Origin: Mermis nigrescens
Lineage: Eukaryota > Nematoda > Enoplea > Mermithida > Mermithidae
Reading direction: 5' to 3'
Length of the DNA: 64,000 nucleotides
Assembly: GCA_036768485.1 (NCBI GenBank)
Contig: JAVLUZ010000142.1
Coordinates: 4,854,049 to 4,918,048 of the forward strand
A program made the position numbers and the translations under genes. This document shows positions 13,501 through 25,500 of this stretch, one piece after another (position 1 is the first letter of the stretch; the number at the start of each line of letters is the position of its first letter). The notes under the pieces are model-generated. The model was not told the origin of the DNA. It saw only the letters and a program-made list of their open reading frames with translations, and did no database searches.

Positions 13501-16500
13501 TTATAAATAATAAATAAATAAAGTTAAATCATATACTAATAATAACGAGATTCCTTTGAAGGACAAAAATGAAGAAAAATGGTTAAAATTTAGTAAAAAG
13601 GATGATTATGAACACAAATGATGAAACTTAATAAGAACGGACATAAATGAGTAAAAATAGAGCGAAATGGACAAGAAATGAATAAAAGGAGTAAAACAAA
13701 TCACAGTTAATAAACCTGAAAAAACGAACTGTCTTAAAGATTGAAATACATAAAATATGTATATTGAAATAATACTGAAAATATTTATATGAATACATTG
13801 AAATAAAAATCTGAAACCTCTAAATGGCACTCGATTATGCATGGACAGAAGCCTAATTCTAAGTAGGTCCGATGGGGCCAAATTGCCAAAAATAGCAACA
13901 AAAGTTCAATTGTAGGTTTTGTCGATGTTGTAGGGGGGCAGCCGGATTCTGGGAGGGGATCCAGACCTCCCAGACCCTCACGCCCATGTGTGCCTTTGAT
14001 TTGTTTATCTTAATTATTTGAAATTCGAGCTATTATAGAAGAATGTCATTGTTTTCGTTGAAATTTAGCTATTTGATTTGTGTGTTTTAAGGGGGCTGAA
14101 GCAGGTTTTCTGCGAATTGAGAGTACGACTGGACGCCGGTGGTTATTCGGAATTTGCCGATTATTTGATTTCGTCGAATATTTTCTTGCGATTTTTATGT
14201 CCGGCCATTATGTCGCCTAGCTTATTTCGCATTGTGAAACGTAAATTTGCTAATAAGTTATTCGAGCTTACTTTTATTACTTAAATCGGTTGTACAAAAA
14301 AAAAAAATAAAAATAAATATTTTGTAAAATCAAAAGATCAAAATCGTGAAAATGAATTGAAAAATCGAAAAATGAAACTCCGGGAACAACTCAGATGAAT
14401 ACTACAAATTAGCCCGCATATTGGCCTCTGAAAACTGAAGACCATAAAACTTGAAAAGTACTACTCGGTTGAGGGAAAATTAAAATATTATAAATACCTC
14501 TATGAATTTAACAACAATCAAACGTTTTTATCTATTGTTATTATTATATTAATACATTTTTTATATTATTATATTATTCCTATCCTTATTTTTAGACGTT
14601 TGATCTATCTTTCAGAATATCCTAGTGAATCGAGCGTGCGGAATTTGACTCTTATTGCGAAAACGATTCAAACGCTGGCTAATTTCACCAAATTCGGCGC
14701 CAAGGAGCCTTACATGTCTTTCATGAATCAATTTGTCGAAGCAGAAGTTTTGAATATGCGCAATTTCCTCAAACTGATATCGGTATTATATGCACCTACT
14801 TTTATTTATATCTTATTCACTCGTTTATTGGTGCGTATTTTTAAAATTTTTTTTAATTTCTTACCTGAGTAGTTTCATTTTTTTGTCGAGGAACGTAGGA
14901 CGAGACATTGCCTAAAAATTTTTTTACCTATTTTTTAGACAAACGCTGGTGATTTTGTTGACCTCAGCGTCGAGCATTGTGATTTCAGTACGGATTTGGC
15001 CAAGCAGCTATCGCTATTGCATTCCTATTTGTCAGAAATTTGTTTGCCTGACAAAGTAACTTTAAAAAAACGATTATTGCTTATCAAGAAGAAAATATGT
15101 GCCCTTGTTATATAGTTATAAATATGGCTTAAAATTTTAAAATCGTGTGAAATTCTTTTTTGTTGTTGCTGGTTTTTATAAAATGTAAATTTGTCACTTG
15201 TCAATTGACATTTTGTCAATTTTAAATTTTACGTTAGGTCTCATCACTATTCTGGGACATCGTGCATTCATACGAGATGGCTGTAAGCGAGAAATCAGTG
15301 GTCTGACCACCATACCTTGGCAGTAGCCATAGCCTAACTCGTTCAGTTATGGGTTCTCAACGGTTAATTGATCCCCTATTGGGCTGAAAGTGGGTCAAAA
15401 AAGACAATTTCGTCTGATTTTTCACTGTTGTCCCTCATTTTTTCGAAATCAGCCCATCTAAATGGATCATCAGCCCGTCCAGCTTTTGCGCCAGCCCGTC
15501 CCATGGGCGGGCTGGGATGGGCTATTGCCCAAGTGTCCTGGCCACTCTATTTCAAATAAAGGAATCTCCTTGTACAAGTCCCATCTGTACATGTACATAG
15601 ATACGGCGTTTAGAAGTCTTCGTGTATTCAGTACACTATATTTTAACGTACTAGTATAGAAGAGTAATACGTCCCGTCCTGTGTGCTTATCCTTTAGTAG
15701 TGTAATTTAAATTTAGATATTTTTACAGTTTTAGAGTCGAATTTGCGGCCTTTTTAATGACAGATAGTTCAAACACCTTGATCGGCAAGAACCGTTCAGA
15801 AAATTATTGGTACGAAGCGGTGAAAAATTCAATCATTCTTACCATCTGAAAACAAAATTTTGAGACTTTTTAAATATATGTACAGAAAATAACCGAACTA
15901 GTGCGAAACATCACATTCGTACCAAAATGCTCAAGTCAAGTCAGTGATCGGACCGAGGGTACTTTTTGGACCCTCGGCCGAGGCCGAGGCGACTAACAAT
16001 CCTTGCCTCGGCCGAGGCCGAGGGTAATGCCGAGAGTCATATTTATATAGGTACCTATACCCATAAATAGTACTCTTTGAATATTTTGTATGCACATGAG
16101 CTAGAGAATAATCGTAATATTAAACACTTTTCGAGCTAAAACAAATGTTTATTGCTGTAAGCCAGAATTCTTATTTCAATCTGATGAAGCAGATAATTCA
16201 TCATCAAAATCTAGATCATCTGAATCAGAGTAAGCCTCATCTATTTCGCCTTATTGTGCTATCGCGTCATCGTCGTCGTCATCCTTCATCAGATTGTTCA
16301 AAGTCACACTGTTTTAACCAACTGCTTTGAGATTGTGCTTTACAAAAATAAGTTTTTGAACATTTGATGGTAGCAGACGAGTGGATTAATTAATTGATGA
16401 TTTAATAGTATTACATTTTTAAATGAATATTTATGGTAATGTTTGATGAAAACAATAACAATAAGGGCAATGGAATGACCTTTAACATCAAATTTATACA

Positions 16501-19500
16501 AAATAATAAAAGACAAATGTCTGGATGAATGAATTGAACAGTCTACTGCTTTAAAAATAACTATAGTCTGTTTCATTTAACTTTGAGGTTTTCTTTTGAA
16601 TTTAAACCTCAATGAATCAGGCTACAAAAGTGGTTTAACTTTTGACGCAGTAATGCGCTCTGGCGATAGCAAGCGTCTGCACTCGTAACTCGATATGGAT
16701 CTAGTATACAATTTACCCACCAACGTTTTTTAGCCGATCCATAATGTATTGTAATGTAAGTCATGTGTAATGTACAATGTGTAATATGAACACATTACAC
16801 ATTACACATGCAACACATTACGCAATACACATTACACATAACACATTACATATTACACACTACACAAAAAACGTTGGTGGGTAAATTGTATACTAGATCC
16901 CTCGATATACTGTATCACATATTAACTATACTGTTAGTTTAAACCACTTTTGTAGGCACTTTAGATTTTTTCAAAAACCTCAAAGTTAAATGAAACGGAC
17001 TATACATACATGTACTTGAAATCAGACGTCATTTGACGCTTTTTTATGGTTCAAGCAATCGATTTTGGTCCGAAATCGCCTGAGGGGGTATGCCTTTCAA
17101 AAGTCCTAGTAGGAGATACCCCCAGAGTGCATGTGTGGCTTAGACTACATTCGACCAATTAGAGCGTAGAATAAATGGTTGTAAAGTAAAGTTTGATCCC
17201 GTTTCGGTGATTGTGCATCTCGTTTGGTGTAAACAGAGCGTCGAAATAGCAGTGTAAATTGATTACACGCGTTCTTTTCCAACATTTAACGTTTTATGTT
17301 GACTTTTTGCATGTGGTGTAGAGTTGACTAATTTGAGAGGGGTGAGAGTGGCGATGTACTGTAAAGTGATTGAAGTGTAGCAAATTGCCACAATACGTCC
17401 TTAGCGGAAATTTCGTCGGTCATTCTTTCTTGGAATTTGCAAAAATTGCACTCTGGTCTACATAAGAGTTTAAACACTTTTTTATCTATTCACTTAATAA
17501 TCTCTTAAAATTTGTTCATCACGCATCTGAAAGATTAATGCTTCGATTTATCATTTTTTAAGACGCCACTTACTTTATGGAGTAGAAATTTGTGTGATTC
17601 CTGATGTCGTCAAACTGTGAAGTGTAAAAAAATTTGTGTGTACAAAAGTATAAAGACTTGTAGGGACCATCTTTGTATATGTATGTACAAACGGACCTTG
17701 TACAAAAAACCTGGGGAGTAGTCGGCCCTTTCTATGCAGGAGGGTGGGATCATTAACTTTAGTTTTTGGTCATATCTGGCAAAAATAACTAAAAATGGCA
17801 AAAAGCAAGGTTTTTTCAAAAATTGGGGAATAAAAACTTTCTGACTTTCAGTGGTGGGCGAATTACCGACTTTACTTGTGTCGTCCATATCCTGCGTGTA
17901 GCCAGCAAACAAAATACATTCTTGTCCTGTTCACCAACTAAATGCCTTGAATGAAGTCTAAATGATCTAAAAGCGTTAAAATTTTCGACGAATTCTTGCA
18001 TATTTAATTGATAAAGTGACGAGGCGAGTCAAAAGGGCTAAAAAGCAACTTAAAATGCACAAATACTTAAAATTCAACGGATATATTAAACTTATTCAAA
18101 TTTAATTTTAACCCTCGGCGCCTCAGCACTTTTCAGCTTCGCCCTCGGCGCCGAGGCCGAGGCTCCAAAAACGCCGAGCCTTGCCGAGGCCTCGGTTCGA
18201 TCACTGGTCTAGTTTACAGTTTTAACATATCAATGGTGCAGTGTGCCCAGAAATTTTGACAATTTATCCGTTTTTGAATAAATTTTTGCTAAAGCACGCA
18301 GAACTAGAATAACTCCTGAAATTTTTCGAAATAAAAAATATGGCAAAGGAGATAATGTTTTTGAGGACAGTCGTCAACCCAAATTTTCGAGTTTTTGATC
18401 CATTATTATCGCCGTGGCCGCCTGTTTCAGTGCATTCCAAGCCATCCAACTCTGTGTGACGCAGTGCGTTCCATCGAAGCTTTGCTAATCTCCGCCCAAA
18501 AGCGATTAATTTTCGCCTCGTCACCTCTTTCGATGACGTCATCGTCTCGTCACAGCGTCGACGCGACGACGACGTCGCCGCTCGTCAACGGCGAGCGAAA
18601 ACAGCGGGCGTTTTCGAGCGACGTTGATGCAGCGGCGGCGACGAAGTTACAGTCACCAAGCGACGACGACGAACGACCGCATCGCGAAAACGGCGACGCG
18701 AGCGGCGTCGCCAAAAGATGGCCCACGGCGGTTGTCCGACGCTACGAAAATCCAGCCATCAGCTCCGTCGCCTGGCACTCGACGACGACGAAAGTCAAAG
18801 AACGGCCGAATAGGCGAGATTACGGTAGGAGACCAGAAATACAACAGTGAAATTCTGGAGGACTTAAACCAGAAAAAATTTTACAAGTGCCTTTTTGAGC
18901 TCAAAAACGGTAGACAAGACGCGCACCAAAAACATGTGTTGGCTTTTCTGACGATGCTATATCTTTCTAGAACGTAAAAATGTATTAGAAAATTCGAAAA
19001 AATATCAAAAAATTCTCAGGGATTGAAGAAAATGTAGTCATAAAACTTTTAAGCAGACAGATTGCTAAAAACTCTTAAAGCAACCACTTTTCTAGGAATG
19101 TTTATAGAAAAGTCGCAAATTCCGGGATGGGGGTGAATTCCCAGATGAAGCTTTGCAACTTCCGGGATAAGGGTCAGACATGTACGCGGGGATGTGCGTT
19201 TTGGAGTCTTCTAGAGTACACAACCCACAAATGGAATTTTTGTGGTAAACATGAGGCAAAATGAAAGCCAAAAATAGGCTCACCAACTGACCCCGCCAGG
19301 CTGGTCTTGCTGTGTATCTATGATTAGGACTTATTTTCGCAAGATCGGTGTCCAAAATACCAAATGACGGCGATACAAAATGTAAATTTAGTTCTCAGCT
19401 ATATAGGTCCCGAAATTAACAAAAAAGTCACTGAAAGCAGCATCAATCGCATTTTCTGCGGAAACCTCATCTGCTTAAGATTCGAAGCAGTACAAAAGTC

Positions 19501-22500
19501 GTCGGTACACGTTCTGCATGGGAGCCCGGGTGGACACTTCGGTCAGCCCGTCGCCGGCGCCCAGCCCCAAAATCGACCCGTCGCCCTACAAACGGGCGAA
19601 TGGTAGCCGAAACTCGCTGTTCCACGAGCCGGCCCTCTCCTCAGGCTACCACTCGCTTACTTACAGCACCAGCAACAGCAGCAGCCCGGTCGAAAGCGCC
19701 TCTTGCCCCAATTGCCCTTGCAAGCAATGCAAGCCGCTCAACTCGTCCGCCGCGACGCCTCGTTCGCGTTTAAAACATCCCAATCGCGGCGCCGATTGGT
19801 CGACTGCTGATCGACGACGGATTTCGCGCTCGAATCGACCAATCGCGGCGACGGATCCGCGAATTTCGCCGAAATTTTCGACCAAAGGCGGCGCCCGCTT
19901 TCCGTTGTACGCCAACGACGGCGACGGCTTTTTGAGCGGTTCGTCGACGGATCGCCGAACCGATGGCGACGCGTCGGCCGCACCGCGCTCAGATTCGCAG
20001 ACGGTTCGTTGGCGTGTCGCCGGGAAATCCGTCGCCGCGACGACGACGACTTTAGCGACGTTCGTCGGCGTATCGGAAAACGGCGACGCGACCGAAATGC
20101 CGGCGGCGCCGCCGCCAACGACCAAGCAGCGTTCGCCGTCGATTTTATCCTTGCCATCGTTTTTTAGCGGCGGATCGTCCAAGAAGGCGAAGGCGACTTC
20201 AGGAGGCAACGGAAATAATGGACAAGGTATTAAAGATAGCCTGTGTGAGAAGTATTATTCGGTAAATTAAATTATCCTTCATTATTCTCAATATCATACG
20301 AATTCGAATATTTTTTCTTAAACTTGAAAACTAAAAACCTTTATTGCTAATATGCGACAATTACGAAAAATACAAGAGAATAATAAAGACGTACGGTCAA
20401 TAAACTAAAAAGGCACAGCAAAAGGCGATAAGCTAGTCATAATAATAGCGATTTATTACGCTTGCCCTCTATTAAATTTAGATAAGTCGACGTTAAATTT
20501 AAATATATCTAAGTTAGGGGAAGAAACTACAAAATCAGGTAAGTGATCTCCAACAGATATATACTAATAAAAAATATTTTTGTAAATTACAGCGAACAAG
20601 AGGAACAACTAGCTTAAAGCGATTTGTGCAACGAGTAGTATTTTTATTAAGCACAAAAAAATCGATCATGGAAAGACAAGATTTTTGACCAATTATTTGA
20701 TAAATCATAGATTAAAAAATATGCGTTTGACGTAATTGTAATCGATTTAAATTATGAAATTAAAATTTAAATTATGAAAAATCGGGCAGCAAATTTGACT
20801 TTCAAGCTCAATGCAATGGTATTTAATTACGCATATTTAGCTGGTATTGTTAAAGTGATCAAGGATATACGTATAAGCCTGTTAGGATTTCGTCTTGAAC
20901 ATAAATCCATTCATTGGAAACAAGTGATTGCAAAATAAAACATCCGAAACAAGCTCGGATTTTGCGGTTCATCTGCGTTGCAGGATTTGCTGTAATCACA
21001 GTAATAGTTATACTTAGCTTTGCGAAATTTTAAATGTGCTTGAAATACACAAATTTGTTGTTTCTTACCTGAATTTTGTGAAAAAGATTCCGATTTTATC
21101 AATTCTATTTTATATAGGTTCGTCGGATCGTTTATCGTTGATGGCTAACAGCGCTAGTCGATTCTTTACACCGCCTTTTGCAAGATGGCGTCAAACTGCC
21201 TGTACGCTAACCAATCGAAGTTTGACAACCAATGTAAGATTTCTATGCAAATTTCTATTTATTCTTAATTAGTGTTGTTATTTTACTTTTTATTATTCAC
21301 GTAATTGATCTGATTTATTTGAGCTTATTTACCCTATTTATTGATCTAGCATTTTATATTTTAAGTTTACTTTTGAATTAGGCGTAATGTTCGAGACGGG
21401 CAATTAGTAACTGCCGTGAAGAGCAATTATAGTCTGTTTCATGTATCCGAGAGCTTTTTCAGCAAATCCTTTCCGAGGCTACAGTAATACTCTATCTTCC
21501 CTACTCACTGTAGGTCATTTAGAGATCACTGTAGCTACATAGGAAGGAGGGGTTTTCCATGAAATTTTTTACGGCATAATTTATTCTCGTCTTCCAGCCG
21601 ATCATGCAACAAGCGGATGGAATTCACGCATTCAGCTTGTCATAAATCGACCGCTAAACACAATTGACTAGTATCTTAAACATTGCCGAAAACTTCCGCT
21701 TAACTTAGTGGTAGAACGTCTGATTGTCGTCGAAGCAACGCGGGTTCGATTCTTGCTGCAAGATTTTTATTTAGCGCCTTACTGTAGTATGTCGTAGCAC
21801 TGTTTATATGGATGAATTAAGTCTATATGGACGGTATAGTGCATTAAAAATGAAATGACTGGCGGCCGCTCGCCGCCACTCAACTTTTCTGTCGAGTAAC
21901 AGTAAATCACCTAGTTAGGCATACTGTAGCATTCAAAAAAATTTACTGACAAAGCTCTCGAATAAATGAAACAGACTATAGTAATTGCCTTCAATTATCC
22001 TTGTCTATTTCGTCGTTACGAGTTAAATAAGCTATAATAGTTTTTTTCATTATTTGGTCATTTTTTGTATAGTTACTGTAATCGCTTCGAATTATCATAT
22101 GCTGCCAAGCTTTTTTTCAATTCTATCTGTGTTTTAATAATGCTATTCCAGTGCGTAGCGATGGTTGATGTTTCACTAATGATGCTGAAAAACGTAAACA
22201 CGAAAAAACCCATTTTTTAATTTTTGGCGAAAGTTTTATTTTACGTTAACGGTACTGAATGTTCATTGAAAGATGACTATTGAGGCCAGAAAATGGTTTC
22301 AATCGTATGATGGCGTTTCAAAACGCCGAACAACGCTATTTTAGAATGAATAAAGGGCTCTTTGTTCTGATTCGCTAAAAGTTATCTAGTATTACCTTGT
22401 TTTTAAATTCTAGATCCAGAAAAATTGCGCAATATTTTTCTTTTTTACTGTTCCTCCTATTCAATACCTGGTCGCCATATTCCCAATTTTTCATTTTTTC

Positions 22501-25500
22501 CCTTATTCCTATTTTTGCTTGAAAATACCGATGTAGGTATTTATGTATGCCTCTTCATGTATCTTAGGTAGCGCGTTAACGCGTACCTATAATATACTTG
22601 GGTACCCCTAACACCTGTGCACTCCCCCTACAGCTATAACGGGACACTTCTGGAAGGTGCGGTTTTTTATAAAAGAAAGATAATAAAAAAATTCGCTGCC
22701 CGTGTTTTTTTGTTTTTCTTGAAACTTAAAACTGACTGTGTAAAGAAGGTGTAAAGTTTTTTGTGTAACGTTATAACATAGGACAAATTTTGGGACCTTT
22801 TTTACTGCGGCATGTGGACAACTGAGTATTGATGACTTGAAGAATTGAACAGCATAGGATAATAGAGGGATGAATTCTACAGATGGCACTTTTTTGTTTT
22901 TTGAAATTCGCATTAGTTATCGAATGGCAGTGTAAAGAGTGCGAAAATCTGGGGGTGAAAAAGCAGTTTTTGGTCGAGTTTTCAACCTGCTTATGTCCGA
23001 TACTAACTCCGGTTATTAGTTTTTTAAAATGTTTTCTGACAGAAATGTAGAGTGGATCAAGGGCTACATTCTGCATATAAGCAAAGTCTTATATGCTCTA
23101 TGGTGAGTTAGATCCTGGGGTTTAAAGTTTACACTCTAGTGGATGGTGTAAAAAACGGATTTTAACTAAGATTTCTCTGCCAAATTTTCCCGCTTATGAG
23201 TCAGGGTGAATTGAATACAGCAGTAATAAAGTGCCTCTCAGGGGCTACACATCGCAGCAAACCGCATTTAAAAAACGCAATATTGAGTTATTTATGGGGG
23301 TGTAAAGTTCGAAATCAGAGGTAAAAAATGGGCGAAAAAACACGTTTTTTCCGAATTTTGATTAATAAATCATACCAAATAATTTTTGCAAGAGAATTTT
23401 GGCACACAGGAATGTACTACGATTTAAAAGCTACAAATTGTACCAAACCGAATTTCTTTAAACTCAATGGGGAGTTCGGTACGGAATTTTAAAGTTTACA
23501 GTGTTCTAAATGATGGAAAATACGTTTTTGTTGCTTTTTTGTTCGCCACTTTCTCCGTCCAGAAGTCGAGATAAGTCCAATAGAATAAAAATAAAGTGCT
23601 TTATATCGGGTGCATGTCAAAGCAAATTGTGTATACATTAATATTTAGCGAGTGTAAAGTCAAAAATTTGGTGTTTAAAATGCGTTTTTGTCTTGTTTTT
23701 TCTGCCTGCTTCTCCGGTTATGAGTCAGGGACACGATTATCAAGTCTAGAAATGGACCAGGAACCAAATTTGATATGCCAGTCTGGCGCGTATGTTTACA
23801 CTCTACAGTGTTGTACAGTGGTTTACACCTATTGTTAGTTTGCCCATAGAACATTATGGAGACTTAATTTTTTTCATAAATATTAATCGTAATATCGGAA
23901 CAATATCAAAATTACGAATCTGACCAAAATCTTCTTTACACTAGGTGTTTACATGAAGTTTACACTACAAATGTATTTATCTTCGTTTTTGAGCATTCCA
24001 GAAACCTAATTTTTTCCTGGAGTCTAGAAATTTTCAAAGAATCAAATGTGAGACGTCACGTAGGCGCGTTTGTTTACATCCAACAGTGATGTAAAGTAGT
24101 TTACACTCATTGTTTATTTGTCCTCAGACCATTGTAGACATGCAATTTTTTCATAAATGTTGATAATAATATCCGAGTAATATCAGATTTACAAATCGGA
24201 ATAAAGTCCTCTTTACACTAGGCGGTTGTGTAAAGTTTACACTGCTAATTAATCTTCGTTCTAGAGCTTTGCGAAAACCTGAATTTTTTTGCCGAAATCT
24301 GAAAATTTACATGGAATCAAATAAGGGACGTCAGCTGGGCGCGTTTGTTTACACTCAACAGTGATGTAAAGTGGTTAATCTTCGTTCTAGAGCTTTGCAA
24401 AAACCTAAATTTTTTGCCGAAATCTGAAAATTTACATGGAATCAAATAAGGGACGTCAGCTGGGCGCGTTTGTTTACACTCAACAGTGATGTAAAGTGGT
24501 TTACATCTGTGTCTATTTGTCATTAAATCGTTATGGAGACATAATTTTTTCATGAATGTTGATCGTAATATCCGAGTAATATCGAATTTACAAATCCGAC
24601 TAAAATCTTCTTTACACTCGTTGCTAGTGTAAAGTTTACACTATATAATAAGCTTCATTCTAGAGCCTCACGGTAACTTATTTTTTCCCTAAAGTCGTAA
24701 AATATATATGGAAACAGATGTGATACGTCCGCTAGGGGCGCATGAAGAGTAGTGTAAAGTGATTAACACCTAATGTTAATTTGTTCTTAGAACATTATAG
24801 AGGTTTCATTTCTTAATAAATGCTGATCGTTATATCAGAGCAATATCGAAATTATTAATCCCACTAAAATTCTTTACACTCTTGTGTAAAGTTTAAAATG
24901 TAAATTAAGTTTAGCTCTAGAAAGTTTTGGAAGCATATTTCTTTACAGGATGTTCTACGTAACATAAGAATTACTAATCAGAATGTTTGTTTCTTCTACA
25001 ACTAGTAGCTTTGTAAAGTTTAAACCATTCAATTATTAGAAGAACCGCACAGTAAATGGAATCTAGTATTGTATTTCCAAATCTTGCTAATTAAAAGTAG
25101 GGTACTAGCAAAGAAAAATGCTCCGATGGAACAAAAAAGGGGAATATACTTGGGATTGTGAATTATCGAGGATGTAAAAGGAGGGGACTAGGAATCTCCC
25201 TATGTTATATGCCAAAAATCGCAAAATATGTTAAAAATCAGACTTTCTCTAAACAATGCAAAAAATCGAAGTATATTCTGCGGCCTTTGAAAAATGTAAA
25301 AGTTTAGTAAACAATTGTTGTAGACATGTGTAAAAGAGTATCTACATAAGGTCTGCTGCACGTCAGCTTCCGTGTTTCCTACTGCTTTGAACCAACAATA
25401 TCATCGATTGTCTTGAATGCATCGATATGTACTATTTCATTCAATTCGCTTAGCTACTGCATTGCTAATTCGCTGCTTTTTTCAATCAATTTTTTGGTAA

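Larger units (their letters stand above)
15942..18206. mobile_element. hAT-like element with CGAGGCCGAGG-rich ends, host of two nested insertions
   Basis: Ends are inverted: CAGTGATCGGACCGAGG on the left and CCTCGGTTCGATCACTG on the right, followed inward by CTCGGCCGAGGCCGAGG-type repeats. Flanks resemble an 8 bp duplication (gtcaagtc / gtctagtt, 6 of 8). No transposase ORF is visible. It lies between RasGAP exons 14939-15055 and 18421-18827 and itself carries the elements at 16564-17002 and 16697-16900. Confidence 0.8.

Noticed and set aside
16741..16870. ACACATTACAC/GTGTAATGT repeats considered as a CRISPR-like or satellite array
   Set aside because: Units are short, irregular and on both strands; they are the inside of the 204 bp inverted-repeat element.
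19661..20209. Antisense ORFs of 182 and 139 codons over the RasGAP tail exon
   Set aside because: Open only because of CGA/TCG-rich composition of the sense exon; no splice context or domain. The same holds for antisense ORFs at 26009-26359 and 39784-40248 (the latter a second frame on the NPRL2 strand).
22608..23076. 101-codon ORFs (-) in copy A
   Set aside because: Not conserved in the colinear copy B, where frames are broken; the element appears non-coding.
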